64,000 nucleotides of DNA from Thalassospira lohafexi (GTDB taxonomy: Bacteria; Pseudomonadota; Alphaproteobacteria; Rhodospirillales; Thalassospiraceae): assembly GCF_002844275.1 (NCBI RefSeq), contig NZ_NXGX01000004.1, forward strand, positions 372,001-436,000, given 5' to 3'. Below the pieces are notes generated by a model. That model was given only the letters and a program-made list of their open reading frames with translations. It was not told the origin of the DNA and did not search any database. Positions 53,219-61,659 of the stretch are shown here, piece by piece. The position numbers and the translations under genes were made by a program. The number at the start of each line of letters is the position of its first letter. Position 1 is the stretch's first letter.

Positions 53219-55078
53219 TTAGAACGGCATCGAAATGCGGAGTTCGACCGACGATGTGTCGGTGTCATCATCGTCATTGGCAACCGACATCATGTGGCTC
53301 ACGGCCAGTTCACTGGTCAGAAGCCCACTGTCAAAGCCAAGACCGGTGCGGATGCGCTGGTTGCCATACTCATTCAGGTTGCTGGCAAAGAACGGTTTGA
53401 CGATGCCCAGATTGCGCCCGTCATTGTCGTAAAGAGCAAAGCCATAAGTCACCGTGCCGCCGATGGTGTATTCATTGTAATCGGTCCGCCCGGCCAGATA
53501 GTTGGCCTCAAGTGCGGCGTTCAGGCCGGTGGCCCGATCAGAAAGACGCACACCACCCCCGATATTGTATGCGGTTGCATCATCGTTGATTTCATCGGTG
53601 AAATCATAGATCACCCCGGTTTCGGCAAACGGCGTGATGGTCAGACTTTCTGTCGGAAACAGGTCATAGGATGCCTCGACCGACGGGTTGATCTGACGGG
53701 TGTTTGACCGGGTGGTGGCGACAGCGGTGCCATCGCTTTCGGCGTAGCTGTCGACGGTTTTGCGCGCCGCGATCAGGCCAACCGACGGTGTGACGGCAAA
53801 GAACGGCAATTCTGAAACTGGCGTTGTCCGATAAGACCCGCGAAGGGCAGCGTACCACAGTTCGGACTCCGTATTGCCCTGTACCGCACCGCTGTCACGG
53901 GTGGTATCGATATCCCCCTGACCAAATCCTGCTTCGGCAACCACATTCAGGTTGTCGATTGGGCGGTAAATGGCATAGGGCGAAACGACCCAGCCTTGTT
54001 CGGCATAGGTGCCCGAATTAAACTTCGTCGTCAGGTCTGTGTCGTTATAGCCAAGCGACATGCCCGCGGTCAGAACCGGGGAAAAACTGTAATCCAGCCC
54101 GACATTATAGCCCCAGACATCGCCGTCATACCGATTGTCGGCAGACCCGCTGACATAATCGTTATCGACCGAGGTAAAGGACCCATGGCCCCAGACGGTA
54201 AAGGGCGATGAGGTATCCAGCGCACTGCGGCCATCAATGCCGCCCGCACCGCCAACGGTGCCCTGATCGGTCGGGCCAAGCCCAAGGATGTTCAGCGATC
54301 CTTGCGAACTGTCGAAATCACCAATCATCGCCAGACGGCGCAGGGCGTACTGGCTGTCGGTGATGCTGCTGTCATCTGTCGCATCAAAACTTGCGAAGTT
54401 CGTACCATCGGATGGCTCCCCACCGCCTGCGCCACCAGCGCCACCAGCGCCGCTACCACCTGCACTTCCGGTCGCACCGCCGCTACTGCCGGTCGCCCCG
54501 CCAGTAGCCCCGCCACCGACCGATCCGCCAACGGACCCCGTGACCGCCGAAACGCGTGCACCGATGTTTTGCTGGATCACAGTGGTCTGGCTACGTGAAA
54601 CGGCCGAAACAACCTGACTTGTGGTGGTTTCCGAGGAGTTTTCGCTGCCAGATTGCGCAGAAGACGTGCAGGTTACTGACGCATCATAATTGGCATCGAC
54701 ATATTCAATTCTCAGGGATGCATCGGAACTGTTCGCCGTTGGCGATATGGTCACTGTTTTGGTGCCACCATTGGGGAAGGTACCACTCTGAAACGTTTGC
54801 TCGCCGCTTGTCGCATGGTCAAAAATCGAAACGCGGTAATTGTCCAGGTAACTGCCCGTCAAATTCACCGTGTATGTATCGGTGGTTGCCATTGACCCGC
54901 GGACAAGGGTCGCAGTGGTCGATCCGCTTGTGACGTTGCCGCTGCTTGATGAGCTCGAACAGGCAGGGCCACCAGCCGCCAGCGCGCTGCTTGAATAAAA
55001 TGATCCGAATCCAACGGTGCCGAGCAGTCCGGAAAAGAGTGCGATCCCCCCACAGTGGATCACGTTTTGATGGCGCAT
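53219..55078 (-). CDS. Autotransporter-like outer-membrane beta-barrel protein
   Basis: A 619-residue secreted outer-membrane protein. Signal peptide about 1-36, then a serine/threonine-rich passenger-like region (about 40-200) with four cysteines in all. A glycine/serine-rich low-complexity linker (about 190-225) follows, then a C-terminal autotransporter barrel domain (about 300-619) with alternating aromatic strands ending in ELRISMPF, a classic terminal phenylalanine. The start chosen is ATG 55078, with GGGGA upstream, rather than ATG 55120. The passenger is short and has no recognised adhesin or protease domain. Converges on the LacI gene. Role at the surface unknown. Confidence 0.87.
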   Translation of the reverse strand: MRHQNVIHCGGIALFSGLLGTVGFGSFYSSSALAAGGPACSSSSSSGNVTSGSTTATLVRGSMATTDTYTVNLTGSYLDNYRVSIFDHATSGEQTFQSGTFPNGGTKTVTISPTANSSDASLRIEYVDANYDASVTCTSSAQSGSENSSETTTSQVVSAVSRSQTTVIQQNIGARVSAVTGSVGGSVGGGATGGATGSSGGATGSAGGSGAGGAGGAGGGEPSDGTNFASFDATDDSSITDSQYALRRLAMIGDFDSSQGSLNILGLGPTDQGTVGGAGGIDGRSALDTSSPFTVWGHGSFTSVDNDYVSGSADNRYDGDVWGYNVGLDYSFSPVLTAGMSLGYNDTDLTTKFNSGTYAEQGWVVSPYAIYRPIDNLNVVAEAGFGQGDIDTTRDSGAVQGNTESELWYAALRGSYRTTPVSELPFFAVTPSVGLIAARKTVDSYAESDGTAVATTRSNTRQINPSVEASYDLFPTESLTITPFAETGVIYDFTDEINDDATAYNIGGGVRLSDRATGLNAALEANYLAGRTDYNEYTIGGTVTYGFALYDNDGRNLGIVKPFFASNLNEYGNQRIRTGLGFDSGLLTSELAVSHMMSVANDDDDTDTSSVELRISMPF

Positions 55079-55541
55079 TAAGGTCCCCAATGAGTCTAAT
55101 TTTCCCTTAAAGGCACACATAATGGTTTTGCCCGGATTTTTCCATAGAAAGCCGGCAATGTTTGAATTTGTCAGGATTCTGCCTCTGTCGATGTTTGGCG
55201 CATGTGATCACGGCTTGTTGATATAGGAAATTAATCCTTTACAAAAAGAACAAAAGGGGATTATAGCTTGTGCATCAACACCGGAATTGCATCCGGAAGT
55301 AGCCGTGATTTTATCGGGTTCGGGCATCAAACGGCCTTGCACACGCAGCCGTCGCACAGCGCATTGGTCCGACCTGCGATACCGTCACGATAAGGGGAAA
55401 TCACTGATCAACAGCCATCAAAGGTGCATGGAAAAACCATGCGCCAACGGTCAGTCACATCCTTTTGCCGCCGGTTTGGCATAACCGACCGGGCGGCGCG
55501 TTACCGGTGTTGGGGATGAGTTCAACATGCAGGAGGGCGAC
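55079..55541. other. Region between the barrel gene and the phage cassette, with a stem-loop
   Basis: About 460 bases without a convincing gene. A short frame at 55287-55484 has a non-ATG start and no family resemblance. A 9-bp stem-loop at 55423-55445 (GGTGCATGG/CCATGCGCC, AAAAA loop) has no T-run. This is the likely left boundary of the phage-like region, but no att-like direct repeat could be identified. Confidence 0.45.
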
Positions 55542-55982
55542 GTGACCGAACAGAGACTTTTTCCAAAACCCCTGTCAGAACGGCCCATCACGCCGTTTGC
55601 CAGCGCCGAACAGGCGTGGTTCTGGTTTGTGCGCTGTCAAACAGCCCGCATCGAAGGGGCGCGCGTGATTGCCGATGCCGGTGAGGTGGTGCGCCCGTGC
55701 GATCCTGATGATGTTTATAACGCGGTGATGCGTCTTAAACAGGGCGGGGCTTTGACCGACCGGCATTTGCAGGTGATTGAATATTACGGGCTGGTCGAAC
55801 GATTGCCCGATCCGCGCGACCTCCGCGAACAGCCCAAGCATGATCTGTGGTGTGCGACCATGGCCGCCCTTGAACCCGAACTGATTGCGCGTGACATCGT
55901 TGAGTTGCGCCCGCCCGAAACCTTTGACAATGAAGATGTCATGATCGAAATGAGCGGGGATTTATCACCATGCGGGATGTAG
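55542..55982 (+). CDS. Hypothetical protein at the left edge of the phage cassette
   Basis: A 146-residue soluble protein, not recognised. A GTG start at 55542 is favoured by a perfect GGAGG six bases upstream; an in-frame ATG at 55527 would add five residues. It has a helical, tryptophan-rich middle (FASAEQAWFWFVRCQTARIE near 20-40). The C-terminal end overlaps the next gene by 13 bases, a sign of co-translation. The tight coupling to the phage-like genes suggests that it is phage-derived. Confidence 0.65.
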   Translation: MTEQRLFPKPLSERPITPFASAEQAWFWFVRCQTARIEGARVIADAGEVVRPCDPDDVYNAVMRLKQGGALTDRHLQVIEYYGLVERLPDPRDLREQPKHDLWCATMAALEPELIARDIVELRPPETFDNEDVMIEMSGDLSPCGM

Positions 55983-56476
55983 GTTTTGAGGGCACCGTTA
56001 GCGTAAAAACCGTTGGCGGGATGGCGCGCGACTGGGTCGATCAATCGGCATCAGGTCGGGAGGTTTCGGTGCTGGTGGTGTTTGGCAATGCGCCGGAAAA
56101 GCCGCTGTTGCGCGTCCTGAAACCCGGTTTTCGCCATTGCTTTGTGCTGGTGTCGGGCGCGCGGGCCGGGGAATGGATTTGCCTTGATCCGCAAAGCCAT
56201 CGCATCCGGTGCGAGACGTGGTGTTATTCGCCGCTATTTGATCCGGCATCCTATTACCGGGCGATTGGCCATCATTGCGTTTGGGCCGACTACCCGCGAT
56301 CATTGCCGCGCAAAATCCGGCTGGGCCCGATGAGCTGTGTCGAGATGATCAAGCGGCTTTTGGGCATTGGCGGTGTGTGGATTGTCACCCCGCATCAGCT
56401 TTATCGTACCCTTGTTAAACGCAGTGAAAGCACGGAAAAATCAGGTCAGGTGCATTTTTCTGAAAAATGTTCTTGA
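55970..56476 (+). CDS. Hypothetical phage-associated protein with possible permuted NlpC/P60-like residues
   Basis: A 168-residue protein. It has a strand-rich N-terminal half with GFRHCFVLVSG (H56), then SYYRAIGHHCVWADYP, and then GPMSCVEMIKRLLGI (C123) followed by VWIVTPHQLYRTL. A histidine before, and a Cys-containing helix after, the strands is the order of permuted NlpC/P60 (papain-like) peptidases, and the CVEMI...TPHQLYRTL block resembles their C-terminal helix. That is only a pattern match, so the family call is tentative. It overlaps the upstream gene and is followed by a terminator before the structural genes. Confidence 0.62.
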   Translation: MRDVGFEGTVSVKTVGGMARDWVDQSASGREVSVLVVFGNAPEKPLLRVLKPGFRHCFVLVSGARAGEWICLDPQSHRIRCETWCYSPLFDPASYYRAIGHHCVWADYPRSLPRKIRLGPMSCVEMIKRLLGIGGVWIVTPHQLYRTLVKRSESTEKSGQVHFSEKCS

Positions 56477-56523
56477 TTTGTTCTTTTTAATGTGACATAA
56501 CAGACAAATCAACACCACACCTG

Positions 56524-56557
56524 CGCCCGCATGGCTTTTGGCCCTGCGGGCGTTTTT
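56524..56557 (+). terminator. Intrinsic terminator before the virion genes
   Basis: Stem CGCCCGCA (56524-56531) with TGCGGGCG (56545-56552), a 13-base loop, then TTTTT. It separates the two upstream genes from the structural cassette, so the latter needs its own promoter, readthrough or antitermination. Confidence 0.85.
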
Positions 56558-56588
56558 GTTTTGGCGCGCTTAGGTTCAGGAGGCCCCG

Positions 56589-56837
56589 ATGGGAAGTTTG
56601 TTCTCGACACCCAAACCAACCGCAACACATGCCCCATCGGCAAGCCAAGCATCAACGCCAATGCAGAGTGCTGACAGTGCGCAGGATGCAACCCGCACCG
56701 CCCGTCAAGAAGCACTGGAACGTCGGCGTTACGGCCGGGCCAGCCTGATTGCGACCGGGCACCGCGGATTGCTGTCGGACCGGATCAGCAGTGCGGTGAA
56801 CGGGGCGGCGGGCGGCAAAAATCTGTTGGGGGATTAA
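56589..56837 (+). CDS. Small phage protein upstream of the portal gene
   Basis: An 82-residue basic, alanine-rich protein with no membrane segment and no recognised family. An AGGAGG ribosome-binding site lies six bases before the ATG. It ends three bases before the portal start, so it is translated with it. Small proteins in this place in podovirus cassettes are often minor head or accessory proteins. Confidence 0.72.
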   Translation: MGSLFSTPKPTATHAPSASQASTPMQSADSAQDATRTARQEALERRRYGRASLIATGHRGLLSDRISSAVNGAAGGKNLLGD

Positions 56838-56840
56838 GGC

Positions 56841-58502
56841 ATGGCGAGAAAGACAAAGCGAACCTATCGCAAGTCAGGAATGAACGCAGGTGGCGACATG
56901 TCGGCATCGACCAGAGCATCGGGGCAGGCATCCGGACAGGCGACAGAAAAGCGGGGCGCGAATACTGGCATGACGAACAGCCCCCATCGCAGCACACCGC
57001 AAAATGACCTTTCGGTTTCGGTCTTGCGCCAACGTTATCAGGCCGCCGTTGCCAAACGGCGCACCTGGCTGGCCCATTGGCAGGACTGTTACGAGTTTGC
57101 CCTGCCACAACGCAATGGGGCTGCCATGCAAACCAGTGGCGGCAAACGGTTGGACCGGGTGTTTGACGCAACCGCACCCGATGCGGTCGAACAGCTTGCC
57201 GCGAGTTTGATGGCCGAAATCACCCCGCCCGCCGGTGGCTGGTTTGATCTGGAGCCGGGCGGCAATGTTGCGGGCGAGGACAGGACGGTTTTAACCGAAC
57301 AACTCGGCCGCGCGGTTCGGATTTTACAGGGGCATTTTGACCGGTCCAATTTTGCCGTTGAAATGCATCAGGCCTTTTTGGATCTGGTGACGGCGGGCAC
57401 GGCCTGCCTGCGGCTTGAAAGTGATGATTTCAAAAGCCCGTCGGCCTTTCGCTTTGCCGCCGTGCCGTTAGGTGATCTGGTGTTTGAGGAACGGGTTGAT
57501 GGCAAAATGGATGCGGTGTTTCGCACACTCAGCCTGACCCGATCTGACATTCTCGCCACCTGGCCCGATGCCAAACTGTCCTCCATCGCCAAAGGGGACG
57601 ATGAGGCGCAAGGCCAAAAACGCCACACGGTGATTGAGGCGGTCATGCCCCATGGTCCGGAGCGCAGTGGCTATGGCCTTTGTGTGTTTTATGCCGATGG
57701 GGGTGGGGATGGTGCGCACACCGCCAGTGATGACGTGCTGTTTCGCGATCATTTTGATGTGTCGCCCTATGTTGCCTTTCGCTGGATGAAGGCCCCGGGC
57801 GAGATTTATGGCAGGTCGCCTGTGATGAAGGCGCTGCCCGATATTAAAACTGCCAACAAGGTGGTCGAACTGGTGCTTAAAAACGCCTCCATCGCGGTCA
57901 CCGGTATTTGGCAGGCCGACGATGACGGGGTGCTTAATCCGGCCACCATTCGACTGGTACCGGGAAGCATCATTCCAAAGGCGGTGGGATCGGCGGGGTT
58001 AACGCCATTGGATGCACCGGGGCGGTTTGATGTATCTGATCTGGTTTTAAGCGACCTTCGTGATCGTATCCGGCGCTGCTTGCTGGCCGACCGGTTGGCG
58101 CAGGTCGATCAACCGGGCATGACCGCGACCGAGGTGCTCGAGCGTGCCTCGGAAAATGCGCGGTTGCTCGGTGCGACCTATGGCCGGTTACAGGCCGAAT
58201 TGCTCTATCCACTGATCGCGCGCGCCCTTTACATCCTGGCCAAACGCGGTGAGCTGCCTGACATCCCGATTGATGGCGATGTGGTCATCCTGCGCCATGC
58301 AGCCCCCTTGGCACAATTGCCAAAACGGGTTCAGGCCGCACAGGTGCTTGATTGGGTATCGCGCATCGCAGGGCTTGGCCCCGATGCGATGGCGGAGGTC
58401 GATGTGCCCGCCATGGTCCATTGGCTGGCCGATCAGTTTGGCGTGCCCGAGCACGTCTTGCGGCCCCATTTGCCGCCTGAGGTTTTGGAGGGCACATCAT
58501 GA
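56841..58502 (+). CDS. Podovirus-type portal (head-to-tail connector) protein
   Basis: A 553-residue portal of the T7 gp8-like head-tail connector family (Pfam Head-tail_con type). After a low-complexity N-terminus (about 1-55), recognisable blocks are LRQRYQAAVAKRRTWLAHWQ near 62-82, DATAPDAVEQLAASLMAEIT with PPAGGWFDLEP (about 110-145), and MKALPDIKTANKVVELVLKN near 328-347. The portal sits at the packaging vertex and joins head to tail. It overlaps the next gene by four bases. This is the strongest single mark of a podovirus cassette. Confidence 0.9.
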   Translation: MARKTKRTYRKSGMNAGGDMSASTRASGQASGQATEKRGANTGMTNSPHRSTPQNDLSVSVLRQRYQAAVAKRRTWLAHWQDCYEFALPQRNGAAMQTSGGKRLDRVFDATAPDAVEQLAASLMAEITPPAGGWFDLEPGGNVAGEDRTVLTEQLGRAVRILQGHFDRSNFAVEMHQAFLDLVTAGTACLRLESDDFKSPSAFRFAAVPLGDLVFEERVDGKMDAVFRTLSLTRSDILATWPDAKLSSIAKGDDEAQGQKRHTVIEAVMPHGPERSGYGLCVFYADGGGDGAHTASDDVLFRDHFDVSPYVAFRWMKAPGEIYGRSPVMKALPDIKTANKVVELVLKNASIAVTGIWQADDDGVLNPATIRLVPGSIIPKAVGSAGLTPLDAPGRFDVSDLVLSDLRDRIRRCLLADRLAQVDQPGMTATEVLERASENARLLGATYGRLQAELLYPLIARALYILAKRGELPDIPIDGDVVILRHAAPLAQLPKRVQAAQVLDWVSRIAGLGPDAMAEVDVPAMVHWLADQFGVPEHVLRPHLPPEVLEGTS

Positions 58503-58738
58503 CCGGCTGGGATTGGTTTGACCCTGACACTGCCGCAAAAGAAAACGATGCCGGCACGCACTGGCACACCTGCTTTGCCAGCGATGCCGGGCAACAGGTT
58601 TTGCGCGATCTTGAAACACAATTTGTCCGGTCATCCTTGGGCCCGGATGTCGGGCAGGCCGCCCTTTGGATGCGCGAAGGGCAGCGTGGATTGGTGTTGC
58701 AGATAATGCGGCTGGCATCACGCGAAACGGGGGAGTGA
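58499..58738 (+). CDS. Bbp19-like phage protein
   Basis: A 79-residue protein of the pattern seen in Bordetella phage BPP-1 Bbp19 relatives: CFASDAGQQVLRDLETQFVR near 25-44, LGPDVGQAALWMREGQRGLV near 47-66, and a terminal helix. These small proteins lie between portal and scaffold genes in BPP-1-like podoviruses and have no proven function. It overlaps the portal gene by four bases (ATGA). Family assignment is from memory of the pattern. Confidence 0.72.
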   Translation: MTGWDWFDPDTAAKENDAGTHWHTCFASDAGQQVLRDLETQFVRSSLGPDVGQAALWMREGQRGLVLQIMRLASRETGE

Positions 58739-58772
58739 CGATGCCTAAAATAGCGGTATGGAACGAACGTCA

Positions 58773-58790
58773 TTCCCGCGAAGGCGGGAA
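58773..58790. repeat. REP-like hairpin repeat, copy 1
   Basis: TTCCCGCGAAGGCGGGAA forms a 7-bp stem with a GAAG loop. The same sequence, minus the last two bases, occurs at 61577-61592. Such CCCGCGAAGGCGGG hairpins are dispersed in many alphaproteobacterial genomes. It sits in the gap between the Bbp19-like and scaffold genes. Confidence 0.7.
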
Positions 58791-58841
58791 CCTCGACCCA
58801 CAAGCTCAATCTATCGCAAACCTCATAAACGGAGAACCGGC

Positions 58842-59516
58842 ATGACAACCATTCCGGCACAGGAAACAGATTCAGAACCCACACCAGAAATCGCAACAGA
58901 GACACACCCAGAAACCGGCCCTCTGGTCGATTTCGGACTGGACCAAACACCGGCCCCTGATGTGATCCCAACCGTGCCGGAGGGGGGCGAGAGTAATCTG
59001 GCGATCATTCCCGACAATCCCGATGACTATGCGATCTCGGTCGATGAGGGGTTGGGCGGGGTTGATGCGGCGTTGAATGAACGCCTGCACAAGGCCGGGT
59101 TTAACAATGCACAGGCACAACTTGTCTATGATCTGGCCGGGGAAATCATTCCGTCGATGGTCGAACAGGTCCAGCAGGCCGGGCAGCGCGCCAGTGACCG
59201 GGCGGCCTTGGTGGCGGAATTTGGTGGCGCGCAGGCATGGAAATCCCTGGCGCCCAGAATCGAAAAATGGGGCCGTGAAAACCTGCCCGATGCCGCCTTT
59301 GACGCCATGTGCCAAACCGCAAGCGGGGTTAAGGCCCTGCACCGGTTGATGACGGCGGGCAAAGAAGCCGGTTTGGGGCGCGCCGACACATCCGAACCAA
59401 CCGCAGGGATGCGGTCTGATATTCAGCGCAAAATGAACGATCCGCGCTATTGGCGGGACCGCGATCCGGTGATTGTTGCCGAAGTACAGGCGGCATTTTC
59501 CCGCCTGCATGACTGA
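58842..59516 (+). CDS. Phage capsid assembly (scaffolding) protein
   Basis: A 224-residue acidic protein: a glutamate/proline/threonine-rich disordered N-terminus (about 1-85) followed by helices (about 85-224; LNERLHKAGFNNAQAQLVYD, then RASDRAALVAEFGGAQAWKS and a lysine/arginine-containing end). This matches the T7 gp9-like capsid assembly family in size, charge and place, just before the major capsid gene. ATG 58842 (MTTIPAQET) follows GGAGA; an upstream in-frame ATG at 58758 would translate the REP-like hairpin and is rejected. Confidence 0.8.
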   Translation: MTTIPAQETDSEPTPEIATETHPETGPLVDFGLDQTPAPDVIPTVPEGGESNLAIIPDNPDDYAISVDEGLGGVDAALNERLHKAGFNNAQAQLVYDLAGEIIPSMVEQVQQAGQRASDRAALVAEFGGAQAWKSLAPRIEKWGRENLPDAAFDAMCQTASGVKALHRLMTAGKEAGLGRADTSEPTAGMRSDIQRKMNDPRYWRDRDPVIVAEVQAAFSRLHD

Positions 59517-59539
59517 AGGATGCGGTTAAGGCGGCGGCC

Positions 59540-60187
59540 TTAGTCGGTTTGCTTTTGTCCGCTGGTCTTAAGGTCGGGCAGGGGTTGATCGGCGGCGGTT
59601 GGATAGATCGACACCGGGATATACGCCTGCCCGTTTTGAAGGGCGGCATTGGTCATCAGCATGATGTCGCGCAGATCGTCACTTTCAAGCGGGATGCCCT
59701 GCTCGGTCGCACAGCCACCATTAAGGGCCAGGTCGGTTTTGGGGCCATCAGCCGCCTGATTGAGCATCACGGATGCATGTCCGTCACGGTTTAAAACGAT
59801 GTCCTTTGCGAGGATGCGGTAATCGCCGTGATAGGCGGAAAGATCGCCGTCGCGCACGACATCGCTGCAAAACGGATAGATTTCAAGCGGGCGGAAACGA
59901 TCCGCATCATGCACCCAAAGCGCGACCGCACCATTATCGGTCAGGATTTGCACCGCGACGGGCACCCCGGCGCTCACCCCAAGTTTGGCAAGCTTGTTTT
60001 CAAGCCGGACGGGAAGCGGTTCCTGTTCGTCGGGTTGGCTGCCAAACAGCAGGCCGATCCGGTGGGTGACATTTTCAAAATAGGCCGGGATCGGGGTGAG
60101 TGGCAGCAGGAAATACGCAGCTGTACCGATCCCGATCAGGACAATCAAGGCAAACAGTTTTCCGCGCAACGTCAAGCTCCAACTCAA
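59540..60187 (-). CDS. Membrane-anchored YafK-type L,D-transpeptidase-like protein, apparently inactive
   Basis: A 215-residue protein on the strand opposite to the phage genes. An N-terminal membrane anchor (about 8-28) leads to a periplasmic domain. The order VALWVHDADRFRPLEIYPFC near 88-107, YHGDYRILAKDIVLNRDG near 118-135, and GGCATEQGIPLESDDLRDIM then NAALQNGQAYIPVSIYP (about 157-195) follows the YafK-like murein L,D-transpeptidase layout. The catalytic His-Gly...Gly-Cys positions, however, read Asn-Gly and Gln-Gly. If the alignment is right it is a pseudoenzyme. Its placement as a reversed gene between scaffold and capsid is that of a phage moron. Confidence 0.6.
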   Translation of the reverse strand: MSWSLTLRGKLFALIVLIGIGTAAYFLLPLTPIPAYFENVTHRIGLLFGSQPDEQEPLPVRLENKLAKLGVSAGVPVAVQILTDNGAVALWVHDADRFRPLEIYPFCSDVVRDGDLSAYHGDYRILAKDIVLNRDGHASVMLNQAADGPKTDLALNGGCATEQGIPLESDDLRDIMLMTNAALQNGQAYIPVSIYPTAADQPLPDLKTSGQKQTD

Positions 60188-60246
60188 AATTCAAGGGGGT
60201 GGGCAGCTGCCCGAAAACACATCCGGTTTGCTTCAAACCCGACAGA

Positions 60247-60273
60247 TCAAAATACCCCCGAAAAGTCCGGGGG
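60247..60273 (-). terminator. Hairpin with a short minus-strand T-tract upstream of the moron-like gene
   Basis: CCCCCG (60255-60260) pairs with CGGGGG (60268-60273) around a 7-base loop. On the minus strand it is followed by TATTTTGAT. It would stop antisense transcripts coming from the capsid region before they reach the reversed gene. Its strength as a terminator is uncertain. Confidence 0.5.
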
Positions 60274-60396
60274 CATCCATTGCACATAACAGCCAAACCT
60301 TGACCAAAAGATGACCGGATCGCGGTGGGAATATGACGTGCCTGAATGTCAGGTCACAGGATCAACCACAGGATCAACCAAAGGGGAATTAAACCA

Positions 60397-61212
60397 ATGA
60401 GCGATACAATCGATCAAAGCTTTGTCGACCACTTTCAGGCCGATGTGCATCAGGCCTATCAACGCATGGGATCAAAACTGCGCAATACGGTGCGGGTCAA
60501 AAACAGTGTGAAGGGCGCGACCACGGTTTTCCAGAAAGTCGGCAAGGGCACCGCCACCACCAAGGCCCGCCATGGCAAGGTGCCGGTGATGAATGTCGAT
60601 CACGAAGCGGTGCGCTGTGATTTGCGTGACTACTATGCCGGGGACTGGGTTGATGCGCTTGATGAACTTAAAATCAACCATGATGAAAAGATGGTGCTGG
60701 CCAATGCCGGGGCCTATGCACTGGGCCGTAAAACCGACGAGCTGATCATCAATGCCCTGACCACGGCCCCCGATATCCTGCCCCATAATACCGACGGCAT
60801 GACGCTTGATAAGGTGATGATGGCGTTTGAGGGGCTTGGCGACCGCGATGTACCCGACGATGGGCAGCGTTATGCGATTGTTGGCTGGAAACAATGGTCG
60901 GAACTGCTTTTGATCGACGCGTTTTCACGTTCGGACTATGTCGGCGATGATGATTTGCCGTGGAAGGGCACACAGGCCAAACGCTGGCTCGGCACCCTTT
61001 GGATGCCCCATTCGGGCCTGCCGGTGGCAAGTGGTATTCGGTCGTGCTTCTGGTATCACCGAACCGCAATCGGCCATGCGATTGGATCGGACGTGCAGTC
61101 CGACATCACCTGGCACGGCGATCACGCCGCCCACTTTGTCAACAATTCCATGTCACAGGGCGCAACGCTTGTGGACGGCGATGGTGTGACCTGCTTGCAG
61201 GCGCAGGAATAA
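60397..61212 (+). CDS. Phage major capsid protein
   Basis: A 271-residue protein placed directly after the scaffold gene. It has a helical N-terminal arm (DQSFVDHFQADVHQAYQRMG near 6-25) and an E-loop-like segment (SVKGATTVFQKVGKGTATTK near 36-55). ATDEL-type helix and beta-rich stretches follow (YAIVGWKQWSELLLIDAFSR near 157-176; LPVASGIRSCFWYHRTAIGH near 208-228). This matches the short HK97-fold coat proteins of podoviruses annotated simply as capsid protein. ATG 60397 (MSDTIDQ) follows AGGGGAA. Monocistronic or first gene after the moron. Confidence 0.8.
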   Translation: MSDTIDQSFVDHFQADVHQAYQRMGSKLRNTVRVKNSVKGATTVFQKVGKGTATTKARHGKVPVMNVDHEAVRCDLRDYYAGDWVDALDELKINHDEKMVLANAGAYALGRKTDELIINALTTAPDILPHNTDGMTLDKVMMAFEGLGDRDVPDDGQRYAIVGWKQWSELLLIDAFSRSDYVGDDDLPWKGTQAKRWLGTLWMPHSGLPVASGIRSCFWYHRTAIGHAIGSDVQSDITWHGDHAAHFVNNSMSQGATLVDGDGVTCLQAQE

Positions 61213-61262
61213 GCCGCTTTTGCGGCGTTCTGATCCCCACTTTAAAATCATAGGAGCCCCTC

Positions 61263-61538
61263 ATGGCAGAAGGTTTCAAGGCCCGGAACCTAAGCGTTCT
61301 GGCCTATGCCAACGGTTTTACCCTTTGGCACTACATCACCCCGGATCTGGCAACCGATGTTGATACATCGAACTATTTCGTTGATGCCCGCGACATGCTG
61401 CGCACCGGTGATTTCATCATCGCCAACACCAACCGCGACGCCACAATGTCAGGCGGCATGTTCGTTGTGGCAAGCTCTGGCGCAGCCGGTGTCGATGTCC
61501 GCGATATGACCGCGATTGGCACGGCCAACACGGACTGA
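61263..61538 (+). CDS. Small virion-associated protein after the capsid gene
   Basis: A 91-residue protein, strand-rich, with NLSVLAYANGFTLWHYITPD near 9-28 and NYFVDARDMLRTGDFIIANT near 37-56. Proteins with this opening follow capsid genes in other phages and are usually called hypothetical; a head-decoration role would fit but is not shown. AGGAG precedes the ATG. Followed by two hairpin terminators. Confidence 0.68.
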   Translation: MAEGFKARNLSVLAYANGFTLWHYITPDLATDVDTSNYFVDARDMLRTGDFIIANTNRDATMSGGMFVVASSGAAGVDVRDMTAIGTANTD

Positions 61539-61576
61539 TCGGCGGCCATTTGCCGCCATGTTCCAACCCCACAAGA

Positions 61577-61638
61577 TTCCCGCGAAGGCGGGTGTCTTTT
61601 TCTGCCCCCGACAACATCCGTTGCCGGGGTTTTCTTTT
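61577..61638 (+). terminator. Double terminator (one hairpin is a REP-like repeat)
   Basis: The first hairpin, CCCGC/GCGGG at 61579-61592, is the second copy of the CCCGCGAAGGCGGG repeat and is followed by TTTTT. The second, CCCCGACAAC (61606-61615) with GTTGCCGGGG (61620-61629; one mismatch), is followed by TTTTCTTTT. Together they give strong termination between the capsid-associated gene and the tail genes. Confidence 0.82.
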
Positions 61639-61659
61639 GACCAATCAAGGAGACTGCCC

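Noticed and set aside
55287-55484. Small gene in the gap before the phage cassette
   Set aside because: Non-ATG start, no ribosome-binding site and no recognisable protein features.
58285-58971. 228-codon minus-strand open frame across portal, Bbp19-like and scaffold genes
   Set aside because: It crosses three well-coupled plus-strand genes and translates the REP-like hairpin; no family pattern.
58872-59510. 212-codon minus-strand open frame opposite the scaffold gene
   Set aside because: The plus-strand frame has the right charge, size and place for a scaffold protein, with a good ribosome-binding site; the antisense does not.
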